A stretch of 64,000 bases of DNA from Larix kaempferi. Taxonomy: Eukaryota > Streptophyta > Pinopsida > Pinales > Pinaceae. The stretch lies in contig BSBM01000753.1 in assembly GCA_027924585.1 (NCBI GenBank), positions 23,394,501 to 23,458,500 of the forward strand. Reading direction: 5' to 3'. Within the stretch, counting starts at the first letter, position 1. Each line of letters begins with the position of its first letter. The notes under the pieces were generated by a model. The model made no database searches. It was not told where the DNA came from and was given only the letters and a program-made list of their open reading frames with translations. The position numbers and the translations under genes are program-made. Below, piece after piece: positions 1 through 9,510 of the stretch.

Positions 1-90
1 TAAACACATTTAAGACCAATATGGTAAATTTGTTAGTCGTCATATTCCATAAAAAGGTCTTCTTATTCAATTTCCAGAGATTTCTTGTGA
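1..90. repeat. Fragment of the A-B-C-D repeat family, copy 1
   Basis: The stretch around 20-90 closely matches 19497-19560 (shared core TTGTTAGTCGTCATATTCCA, then a shared tail ending TTCCAGAGATTTC). It is the left edge of the first of three copies of this family and continues, after the Copia insertion at 203-6779, into 6785 onward. Its role in the element (leader or intron) is unknown. Confidence 0.7.
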
Positions 91-202
91 ACAATATGCA
101 GAAAAGTCACAAAATTTCTTCAGTCAGATTTTATGGCGAGAAAGAACTTCAGCCTCTTCAATATCATGAACCTTTGTCGCCACCTTTTAAAGCCAATGTT
201 TT
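91..202 (+). pseudogene. Coding remnant of repeat-family ORF, copy 1, left part
   Basis: This is an open stretch whose frame (…PPFKANV) continues across the Copia insertion at 203-6779 when one target duplication copy is removed; the right part resumes at 6785 (LDDNTRSEKED). It therefore looks like protein-coding sequence of an older repeat split by the retrotransposon. I do not recognise the product. By context it should belong to the same family as the ORF at 9511-13150, but the two regions do not align clearly by eye. Confidence 0.4.
198..202. repeat. Target site duplication of Copia element 1 (left)
   Basis: gtttt immediately before the LTR start at 203; the identical pentamer follows the right LTR at 6780-6784. 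Five bp is the usual duplication size for plant LTR retrotransposons. Confidence 0.9.
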
Positions 203-802
203 TGTTAGTTTTTCAGAAATTTCAATCTGATCTAGGATCTTAGCTAAGAGAATAACATGTACATCATATCTACAACATATCAATCATGGACACAATAATG
301 CAAGCACACAAGAGACACAGAGTTTCACCGGGGAAAACCAAGAAGGTGAGAAACCCCGCAACTTCTTCAGAGATAGATAGAGAAATGATACAACCCAAGT
401 ACAATAGATAGTCCTTCTAGCAGTAGCTTCTCCTCCTCCAGTAGTGTGCCACTCTCCAATGAGTGTGTGAGTGAAGAATAGAATGATCAAATAGAGTGCC
501 TCCTGCACTCTATTTATACTTGACTTGTCTTTCCTAATAACCTTTACTAGGTCAGCCTTAACTTAACCACATAACATAATGCTGACAGGGCTGACCCCCA
601 ATTGGGTGGTCTAATAACCCTTTAACCCACATGACTTATGAAGGGACGACCCCAACAAGGTGGTCTAATAACCCATCAAGTATAAGTTACGACACTTACA
701 ATATAAATGACGACACTTCTGTATAGAGGAATAATACCATCTCTATAGGAGTACAATATACATATATGTGAAATACATTCCGAAGTTACAATTACATCAA
801 CA
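203..802 (-). repeat. 3' LTR of Copia element 1
   Basis: A 600-bp direct copy of 6188-6779, differing by scattered substitutions and small indels (for example about 11 nt extra near 262-272 here). Read on the minus strand it begins TGTTGATG and ends CTAACA. It carries the same TATAAATA box (plus strand 511-518) as the 5' LTR. Confidence 0.92.
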
Positions 803-815
803 CTCCCTCTTAACT
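803..815 (-). other. Polypurine tract of Copia element 1
   Basis: On the minus strand this reads GTTAAGAGGGAG directly before the 3' LTR start TGTTG, the position and composition expected for the plus-strand primer of reverse transcription. Confidence 0.8.
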
Positions 816-2030
816 AGGAAGGTATTTCTTGACATATATCTCCTAGCATAAGTCTTCTTCTATGGATCATCGTCACTGGATCATCGTCATTGAATCATCG
901 TCATCGTCACTGCTGTTTCTATCTCAATCAATCTCCAATCTACTCGTCATAGGAATTTCTACAGCGCCAATCCTTTTTCATACTCGATGTAGGCCTGCTG
1001 CATGCAGGTATTCAACATCTACAGAGCCAACCCTTTTTCATGCTAGATGTATCACAGAGCTAGCCCTTTTTCATGTTGGATGTGACCTAGAACAAATCTA
1101 GGATTTCCACCATAGAGCCGGTCCTTTTTTATACTGGATGGGACCTAGAACAAATCTAGGATTTCTGCCACAGAGCCAGTCCTTTTTCATACTGGATGGG
1201 ACTTAGAAAAAATCTAGGATTTCCGCCACAGAGCCAGTCCTTTTTCATACTGGATGGGACCTAGAACAAATCTAGGATTTCCACCATACAACCTTGAAAG
1301 AGCATCCCAGGACTTATTACGGGTACACAGCCCAACCTATCAGATCTCCCAAGACTACATTACATCCCATAGGACAAAACCTCGAAAGAGCATCCCAGGA
1401 CTTATTATGGGCACATAGCCCAACCTATCGGATCTCCCAGGTCAACTTAGATGCTCATCTGCACAACTTGTCCACAGCCACAAAGCATCAACCTGATACT
1501 CATCATACATCATCCTGATGTACATCATCACATGGTCATCCTGATCATCATCACAGCATCATCCTGATGCAGATCATCTGGAGCAACATCCTGAAGCTCG
1601 TCATCCATGATCATCCTGACGATACAATGTATCTACCTGATACATATCATCTGGAGCAACATCCTGAAGCTCATCATCTATGAGCATCCTGATCATAAAA
1701 TGTATCCACTTGATACATATACAAATCCATGATCCACCTAATCATACAATGTATCCACCTGATACATATACAAATACATGATCCATCTGATCATATCAAG
1801 CATCCAACATGATGCATATACAAATTCATGATCCAACTAAGCATATCAAGCATCCAACATGATGCACATACAAATGCATGATCCAATTGATCATATCAAG
1901 CATCCAACTGATGCATATAGAGCAGTAACTAGAGCATCGTCCTGATGCTCATCACACGGCGCTTATATCCACATCCATGGGAAGGATCATCCTCTCACCA
2001 TGCTTGGAATGGCTCCTGCAAATGTGTCCA
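816..2030 (-). repeat. 3' non-coding tandem-repeat tract of Copia element 1
   Basis: Between the RNase H end and the polypurine tract lie about 1.2 kb without coding sequence, built from three different degenerate tandem arrays. The first has 58-bp units at about 960-1285 (core CTTTTTCATACTGGATGGGA, best units 1108-1280). The second is two units of about 92 bp at 1290-1450 (core GAGCATCCCAGGACTTATTA). The third has units of roughly 51 bp at about 1620-1930 (core CAAGCATCCAACATGATGCA). Short CATCATCCTGATG-like words fill the spaces. Element 2 has an equivalent tract made of different units. Confidence 0.8.
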
Positions 2031-3535
2031 TCACTTCTTCCCCGGAGTGTCATCAATCTGAAGAACACCAAGCGTCTCTCTGAAGTACTCGAACTTCACT
2101 CTGGCTAGTGATTTCGTCAACACATAAGCAACCTGCTCATCCGTCACAACATACAGGAGCTTCACTGCTCCTCTCTGCACCATATCCTTGATATATTGAT
2201 ATTTGATCTCAATGTGCTTCGACCTGTCATGGAACACAGGGTTCTCAGACAGTTTCACACAACTCTGGTTGTCACAAAAGATACCAGTAGCCTCCAATGG
2301 GAGATCAAATAGCTCAGACAGTAGCTTTCGAAGCCATAGTGCCTCACAACTAGTCAAACAAGATGCAACATACTCTACATTGGCTGTACTTAGTGCTACG
2401 TAGGACTCCTTCCTACTAAAACAAGAGATCACACTTGATCCCATACTGAAGCAGCACCCTAAACTGCTCTTCCGATCAATGGCACTGCCTACCCAATATG
2501 AATCAACATAACCCTCCAGGTTAAACTTTTGATTCACATCATAGTTGAGCCCATAATCAACCGTACCCTTCAAGTACCTCAAAATATGCCTTATAGAAAC
2601 CAGGTGAACACCTCTAGGATCCGTCAGGAACCGGCTCAATGTGTTCACTGCAAAGAAAATATCTGGTGTCGTGTTCATCAAGTACATCAAGGACCCAATC
2701 ATCTAATGATAAATCATGGCATCAACCGGATCAGATGAAGCATCACAAAAAATATTTAGGTTCGATGCCATAGGTGTGGCCATGGCCTTGCAGTCCATCA
2801 TCCCGAACCTCTTCAGGATATCTAGTGTATACTTCCCTTGTCCAAGGAAGATTCCATCTGCACTCTGCCACACCTCCACACCAAGAAAGGAGTGCATCAT
2901 ACCCAATTCCTTCATCTCAAACTCGGCAGCAAGATTCCTCTTCATGTCGGCAATCAATCTATCCTCACCTGTTACAAACAGGTCATCCACATACAATAGT
3001 AGTATCACTGGATTTCCTTCCTCAAATTTGTATTAAAGGTTGGAATCCTCTTTACTCTTAGTAAATCCCAAACTGGATAGGAAGCTGTCTATCCTGCCGT
3101 ACCAGGTCCTGGGTTCCAATTTCAAACCATACAGGGCTTTCTTCAGTTTGCACACATGAGTCTCTTTGTCATGTGTCTCAAACCCGAGTGGCTTCTCCAC
3201 GTACACTTCCTCTTCAACTACACCAATCAAGAAATTTGTCTTGAAATCAATCTGGTGTACCTTCCATTTCATCACTTGCAGCCAGAGCAAGTACTAATCT
3301 AATGGAAGTGTATCTGGCCATAGGAACAAAAGTCTCTTCATAATCAATCCCTTCTTTCTGGGAGAAGCCACGAGCTTGAAATCTCGCTTTGTATTTCTAT
3401 ATTCTACCAATTGCGGCATGCTTGATCTTATAGATCCACTTGGAAGTCACAATAGACTTCCCATCTAGTCATGGGACCACATCCCAAACATCTTTCTTCA
3501 TGATCGACGGATCATGGTATTATTACTTCATCCCG
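2031..3535 (-). pseudogene. Copia pol fragment: reverse transcriptase–RNase H, degenerate
   Basis: In minus-strand order, remains of the RT start near 3520 (a KARFQARGFSQKEGIDYEE-like stretch about 3410-3330). They continue with the FLIGVVEEEVYVEKPLGFE block (within 3033-3290), the YVDD catalytic box (2982-2993), the GMMHSFLGVEVW and FGMMDCKAMATPMASN blocks, then RNase H from MIGSLMYL (2702) through the CDNQSCVKL and KHIEIKYQYIKDMVQ motifs to the stop at 2031. A TAG (Gln-to-stop) near 2703 separates RT and RH, and frameshifts lie near 3010-3035 and 3290. Everything upstream of mid-RT (gag, protease, integrase, N-terminal RT) is absent. It is non-functional as it stands. Confidence 0.93.
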
Positions 3536-3539
3536 GATC

Positions 3540-6175
3540 CTGGGAACTTCATATTCTTCAATAGATAGATTTGTTGCTGAACAAATGTTGTAGTCCTTCT
3601 TTTATAGGTGATGGTATATGATCTTTCCTACAAGACAAGTTCAATTGCATGATTAGAAACTTCTCATCGTTTACAAAACAAAGTCTTATACATAAAGGCA
3701 TATGTCATACAGTCATGCAATTATCTTAGCCAATGCTTCAATACAACGTTTATCCATATCCCGTAACTTTCTAGATGCCTTCCAATCTCTACCAGAACAT
3801 TGTTAAGAGTGTGCACAACTCCCAACATGTCAGCAAAGAGGTTTCATTCAAGATAAGTAGCAATGGAATGTTGTACAGTGTCATAGGCCACTTACCCATC
3901 ACATGCATATTAGTACTATACTATTCCTTAATGCAATTATTCTAATATGCATAATACACACCCTAAGTCTAGGAACATAAGCATATACATCATTGAGCAA
4001 TACTATTTAAACAAACACGTATGCAAGAAATGACAATTCAAATACTTATCTTTGTTTGGTTGTAGGGTGGACTCCCTCTCAATATTTGCTTCCTTGCAGG
4101 AACTACTGGAGTGTGCTCCCTCTTGATCTTTGCTTCCTGGATTACCTGTCTTTGAACTTATATCCATCCTCGATCACTATGCATACTTACTAGTATCATC
4201 ATTGTGTTATCCTCAAGATCTCATACATAATCATACATAGATACTTTATCACATCTTTTACTTACGCATATTCCTATTTGACCATAGGATTTTTCTAGTT
4301 AGTCATATCATCAATCAAGTAAGAAGCATAATATGCCTAAACCCATGATTACTAACTTCAATGAATAATCATTATCAATCATGCCATGTATACTTATATA
4401 AGAGATCCTAACACAAGGTAGGATTCTAACTTGATGTAGGAAAAACATACCTGGATTAGCATGCTAGCTAGTTATGTCTAACATACCCGCATAATGTCTT
4501 CTTGTTATCTTCCATGACTTGTGCTAGTAACCTGCATATCTCATAGGTTAACCATTATAGAACCAAGTTATACATACCTCGTAAGTAGATCTTCTATGTG
4601 ATCCATGACAATGGATGAATCTATTTCTTCATGTCACCATGGTCATATGTTCTAGAACATGATTTGTCTTTCTTGGTGTACCTTTCATGTTAGCGGACAA
4701 CGTCAACCTCATACAACACCACAATGCGTTAGTACAATCATAAGTGTCAAAACCCTAATCAATGAATATCTTCTATCATGCATTCATATTTTTATTAAGG
4801 TGATACGACCAGTCTAAAATTAATCAAGATTGTACTAATCTTAATGAAGACAAACATAAACTTAATCATGAATAGATTTCGCAACATACCCATAAGTCAT
4901 ACCTGTCGAGTTTGCTTGTAATCTTCTTATGTAAGGCCTTAGCCTCATCTCCCTCTGAAACTGGAACTTCTTTACTTATGCAGGTGACCAATCCATTTGC
5001 TTCTAGGATTAACCCAATCCACTTGATTTGCAGAAACTAGATCTGGAGTTGGATTAGGGTTTGTTAGGGAAACCCTAAAAAATCAAAGTTTGAATTTCAA
5101 ACTTTTTAAAGGATACAAATATGCGCCTTGATGAGATGATCAACCTGGTATACTCATAATTTGAAAACTGCAAAGTTTCACTCCTCAAATTTGCTTTTCA
5201 ATCTTCTGGATTCACTAGGGTGACCCTGAATTAGGGTTTGAGTTTCCCGGAGCTTCACCCAACCAAATAGTTTGATCCAAAGATATAAACTTCGATTTTT
5301 CCAAGGAGCTTCTAGCTATGGTCACAAATTTAAAAATTTTCCATTTTTGCAGAAAACCTAATTTTTCACCTTTTCGATCAAAGTCCCGAACTAGGGTTTG
5401 ATCAAGACCGGCCTTCTTCCCAACCAAAAAATTCGATCTTGGTCTCTGAATTTCGATTTTGATGAGGATCATTATGCCATGGTCTCCAATACAAAAATTC
5501 CAACATTCTTCGAAACCCTAAATTCCCTGAGCCATGAATGAAGGTGCTCAAAATCTAATTATGTTTTGACAGAAATATGCACCTGATTGTTTTTGGTGTA
5601 ACTCCGAAATTTCAGATCTACAGGGTCTGAAAATTCTTCCTCTGGTAGCCTGACCTATTATCTTTCCATCCCCATAGGTCTGAACGCAAATGGATTCTCT
5701 GAGAGAGAGTTATGCTAAGTGTCACAATGTGACCTATTTATGACATCAAACAGGAGAGCGAACTTGTACGGAGTGCCACGTGTCACTAGTTCAATTTCGG
5801 CCTCTGAAAATCATACCTATGAGATTAAAATCCGTTCCCTACCGGTCAATTTTTATTAAATTTCATTTGGAGCTTCCTATCCCAAGTTGTGACCTTTTTT
5901 CCTAGGTCACCTGTTTATGACTGAGATCTGGAAGAGGCAAAAACCCTAACTTGTACTGATCATAAATCACAAAGTACAATGAATTAGAGGTTGTCCTTTG
6001 GCCATAAGGTACATGGGGATCTTATCTTCGACCTGTAATATTTTCAGATCCTGAAACCTCGCCAAAATGTATTTATAGCAAAAGTGCTATGATGAATGGG
6101 TTTTTCTATATCAAACCCTAGCTTCGCAAGTGCAACAAGTGTCATAAATTCCATACCATGCCTTCTTTCAGGCTA
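3540..6175 (-). other. Long non-coding leader of Copia element 1
   Basis: About 2.6 kb between the primer binding site and the pol fragment with no convincing ORF. From about 3615 to 6175 it aligns with 57786-60267 of element 2 (for example TGCCACGTGTCACT at about 5775 and 59855). In element orientation the shared part ends in CTTGTAG|GAAAGATCAT, just after which the two elements diverge. That looks like a 3' splice site, so the leader may contain an intron. The CACGTGTC word is a G-box/ABRE-type sequence. Confidence 0.7.
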
Positions 6176-6187
6176 GCTCTGATACCA
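6176..6187 (-). other. Primer binding site (tRNA-iMet type), Copia element 1
   Basis: On the minus strand TGGTATCAGAGC directly follows the 5' LTR end (…CTAACA). It is the canonical plant Copia primer site, complementary to the 3' end of initiator methionyl tRNA. Confidence 0.92.
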
Positions 6188-6779
6188 TGTTAGTTTTTTA
6201 GAATTTAATTCATTCTGATCTAGGATCTTAACTGAGAGAATAACATGTACAACATATCAATCATGGACACAATAATGCAAGCACACAAGAGACACAGAGT
6301 TTCACCGAGGAAAACCAAGAAGGTGAAAAACCCTGCAACTTCCTCAGAGATAGATAGAGCAATGATACAACCCAAGTACAAGAGATAGTCCTCCTAGCAG
6401 TAGCTTCTCCTCCTCCACTAGTGCGCCACTCTCCAATGAGTGTGTGAGTGAAGAATAGAATGATCAAATAGAGTTCCTTCCGCACTCTATTTATACTTGA
6501 CTTGTCTTTCCTAATAACCTTTACTAGGTCAACCTTAACTTAACCACATAACATAATGCTCACAGGGCTGACACCCAATAGGGTGGTCTAATAACCCTTT
6601 AACCCACATGACTTATAGAGGGACGACCCCAACAAGGTGGTCTAATAACCCATCAAGTATAAGTTACGACACTTACAATATAAATGACGACACTTCCGTA
6701 TAGAGGAATAATACCATCTCTATAGTAGTAAAATATACATATATGTGAAATACATTCTGAAGTTACAATTACATCAACA
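6188..6779 (-). repeat. 5' LTR of Copia element 1 with TATA box
   Basis: A 592-bp LTR, the partner of 203-802. On the minus strand it holds the box TATAAATA (plus strand 6488-6495), the likely core promoter of the element. Short frames seen on this strand are shadows of LTR sequence, not genes. Confidence 0.92.
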
Positions 6780-6784
6780 GTTTT

Positions 6785-7150
6785 GGATGACAACACTCGT
6801 AGTGAAAAAGAAGACTTTGAGATTCAATCCATGTATATACAACTCCCTCAGAGTAAGAGAAGGAAGATCACTGAGAAACATGTTGATTGAGATAATACAG
6901 TCATCCAGGATTTTATAATTAATCAAGTGCCTGTGACTCCACCAATTCCCCTGAAGGAAGGAAAAGTGGCCGATTTTTCAGTTTTTGAGGACAATGTTGT
7001 CGATCATCATGAATCTTCTAAGAACCATCTTTCAACTTTTGTCATAGATAGCTAGTGGATTGTCCGTATCTTCCACAGTTTGTTACGGGTTACTTCCCAG
7101 AAACCATGTGATGAACATATTTTGGAAATTTTGTGAAAATATTATCGGTA
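6785..7150 (+). pseudogene. Coding remnant of repeat-family ORF, copy 1, right part
   Basis: This continues the frame interrupted by Copia element 1: acidic and Ser-rich residues, a basic cluster QSKRRKITEKH, a Pro-rich NQVPVTPPIPLKEGK stretch, then an apparent end near 7144-7150. In-frame stops (TGA about 6888, TAG about 7054) show it is dead. The basic cluster followed by a Pro/Thr stretch recalls the PAKRHKTQTSASQIP region of the ORF at 9511-13150. Segment A of the repeat follows directly, as it follows the stop of that ORF. Confidence 0.45.
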
Positions 7151-7560
7151 TTAGTCGCTCCTGAGGATTCCTTTTAGTTTCGATTTGTAATCCCTGTTTT
7201 ATGGGAAGTCTATCTTTTGTAACTATTTTTGTAATTATTATTTAAAGGGTAGGGGTGAGAAAATCAGCAAAAGAAGACAAGAGAAACTCTGATTGATGCA
7301 AAGATTGTAATTTTTTGCAACTTTGAAGTAATATAGTTAGTCCCTCTCTTGATTCCTCTTTTGTTAATTGATCAGATTTATTTGATGAATGTTGATTTTC
7401 ACTTCAGATTATTTATCAACACTGTTTAATTTTTGCAATCAATAATCCATACATTGATCTACTGTAGTTTGGATTTGTCTTTACTCATGATCTATGTGTC
7501 TTTTATGTTTTAAGTGAAGTTATTTAATTAAGAAATTTATCTATTTCTGCAAATTATTAA
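7150..7560 (+). repeat. Repeat-family segment A, copy 1 (TATTTAAA box)
   Basis: About 400 bp matching 13160-13500. Both have TTGTAATTATTATTTAAAGGG (copy here about 7227-7248), then GAGAAAATCAGCA, then TTGTAATTT(C/T)TTGCAA and TTGATTTTCACTT. It lies directly after the end of the coding remnant in both copies. It could be the start of a long terminal repeat with a TATA-like TATTTAAA, or a 3' UTR. I cannot set its ends. Confidence 0.65.
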
Positions 7561-7599
7561 CATATTAAATTAATAAATTCATGTTAATTTTTGAATTAG

Positions 7600-7785
7600 C
7601 ATTCCAGCTAGTAACAGGGTAATCTTGCATGTGCCTAATGATCCTTAAAACTACTATCAGTGAATTTTCATTTCCTGATTGTGTTGTGGTTAAACCTGCA
7701 TTAGTAACCTCGCTATACTCAATGTGACAAATCAAATAAAAATTAGTAACCTTGCTATACTCAATGTCCAAATCAAATATGCCAC
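7600..7785 (+). repeat. Repeat-family segment B, copy 1 (two 44-bp units)
   Basis: This matches 19660-19985: CAGGGTAATCTT(G/A)CATGTGCCTAAT, then the unit GTAACCTCGCTATACTCAAT with an AAATCAAATAAAAATTA spacer. It has two units here against five in copy 3, so the array has changed in number. Confidence 0.75.
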
Positions 7786-8345
7786 GTGTCACAATATGAT
7801 CGTTCCACGTGTCACCCTAGGATACTAGATATTAACATTATATCTAAAAAATTTATAGACGTTTTGCTTTAAAGACTTTGTTGGCAAGTAGACAAATTAT
7901 TAGAGAAATAGGGGCCGTTCTTTCTCCAAGGTGTTATATTTTTACAATTCCCTCCTAAATGAAGGGTCGACCGACCCTTCTTATTCCCAGTATTCTTTTC
8001 AGACTAGTTCGACACTGTAATAAGGGTCGGTCGATCCTTCTTGTGTTCTCAATTATGGCTATAGTTGTATTGTTGGATAAAGGTTTTGACAATTAACTAC
8101 GAAAAGAAGGGGCGGCCGATACTTCTTGTCGGAAAACGAAAGTCCAGACAAACAATGTTCTATTTGTACAATTCCCTCATAATTGATGTGTCGGCCGACC
8201 CTTCTTATTCCCCATAATATTTTCATAATAGTTCGACAATTTAAGAAGGGTCGGTCGATCCTTCTTGTGTTTCCCATTATGGATATAGCTGAATTGTTGG
8301 ATAAATTTTTTCACAATTAACTACGAAAAGAAGGGGCGACCGATC
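7785..8345 (+). repeat. Repeat-family segment C, copy 1 (GGTCGGTCGACC dyads)
   Basis: It starts with two G-box words (CCACGTGTCAC about 7783 and 7806). Two ~240-bp units follow, each holding AAGGGTCGACCGACCCTT-like or GGGTCGGTCGATCC dyads and ending ACTACGAAAAGAAGGGG. It matches 13860-14525 and 19985-20660. The short minus-strand frame here is a shadow of the repeat. Confidence 0.8.
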
Positions 8346-8369
8346 CTTCTTCAATAATTGTGGTCTTTT

Positions 8370-9300
8370 ACATCCGCAACCCGCAACCCGCAATTGCGGA
8401 TTGGGGAAGAGTCTAAAATAGTTTTGCGCTAGGCATTCTGTAACCCGCAATTGCGGATTGCGGGAAGAGTCTCAAAATAGTTTTGCACTTTGCGTTTCCA
8501 CAACACGCAACCCGCAATTGCGAATTGCGGATTCTGGAAAGAATGTATATATTATGAAATAAAACCCCGCAACCCTTCTTTTTCTTCCTGCATGTTTAAG
8601 TTTTAACTGTCGATTTGTCTTGATCCCATGGATGAGATTACATAAGGTGATTTAAATGAAGTTTAGCTTGTCAATTTTCCCCTCTACCATTTTTTAAAAT
8701 TGCAATTAGGCCGTGTTCTAGGAACACCATATCCCATGTTCTAATGAAACACGGGAGCCCCAAGATTTTTAATGCAAAGGTAATGGTTTAAATTACTTTA
8801 TCATTATGGGGGTTTCATCCTTATGCTTATTATGATTTTATGCCTTTGCCTTGTTTGGATTTGATTAGAATTTTCTCTTTGAAAATTTCTAGTTTTTTTT
8901 ACTGTTTTAATGAAGTTGCGGGAAGCTTTGAGTTTTTCTACCAAGTCGTTTTCATCCCGCAAGATTGTCATTTCTTTCTGGAAGTGTTGTCATCCCGCAA
9001 CCCGCAAATTACTTATTGCGGTAATACTTTGTAAATAGCTTTTGAACTTTTTGTTCTCGCAACCTGCAACCCACATTTGTGGATTGTGGATTGTGAGATC
9101 CTTTTGATTATTTGTTTTCTGAGTTGCGATCCCACTACCCGCAATTGCGGATTGTGGATTGCGGGAACAATGTACATAGTTCCAAAATAAAACTCCCACA
9201 ACTTGACCTTGCATCCCTCAAGGTTTAATCTCATCCGTTGATTCGTTTTCATCCTACGGTCTAGATTTGGCTCGTCGAAAAGCAATAAATATGTGAATTT
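8370..9300 (+). repeat. Repeat-family segment D, copy 1 (CCGCAATTGCGG dyads)
   Basis: Some 930 bp containing at least six occurrences of CCGCAACCCGCAATTGCGG-type words (about 8383, 8440, 8515, 8995, 9060, 9135), each a dyad built around CGCAATTGCG. Part of it (8460-8710) aligns with 18985-19230. It lies just upstream of the large ORF at 9511, so it is leader or promoter-like sequence for that gene; this is inference from position. Confidence 0.75.
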
Positions 9301-9510
9301 CCCTATTTTTCCTTATCATTTTAATTTCAGAGATTACCTCACTACTTGAATTTTACTGCGAAGTTCGTACCAGGTATCTATTGCCTGTTACTTTCAGCTG
9401 AAACAGGTTGGTTTTAGTCATTTGTCTTATTTAGTTATTTATTGTTTCGAGATTTTGAATTGTTTTTTATTTTTGTTCATTCATTTATCAGCAAACCTCT
9501 AGTTTCAAAC

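Larger units (their letters stand above)
203..6779 (-). mobile_element. Ty1/Copia LTR retrotransposon, element 1 (gag-less)
   Basis: A complete LTR-to-LTR element of about 6.58 kb on the minus strand. Both LTRs have TGTTAG…CAACA ends as read on the plus strand. The 5-bp target duplication gtttt is perfect (198-202 and 6780-6784). A tRNA-iMet-type primer binding site abuts the 5' LTR (6176-6187) and a purine tract abuts the 3' LTR (803-815). Internally, only a truncated, mutated reverse transcriptase–RNase H segment is recognisable (2031-3535). No gag, protease or integrase is visible in the 2.6 kb between the primer site and RT. The layout is the same as in element 2 (54284-60882), which suggests a non-autonomous family mobilised in trans. 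It is inserted in coding sequence of an older repeat. Confidence 0.93.

Noticed and set aside
284-508. 74-codon minus-strand frame, repeated at 6261-6485
   Set aside because: It lies in the transcribed part of the two LTRs of Copia element 1, just downstream of the TATA box; it is LTR sequence and not a conserved protein.
8370-9200. CRISPR-like look of regularly repeated CCGCAATTGCGG words
   Set aside because: Spacing and spacers are irregular, the repeats are diverged and the DNA is clearly a plant nuclear genome; this is a dispersed repeat segment.
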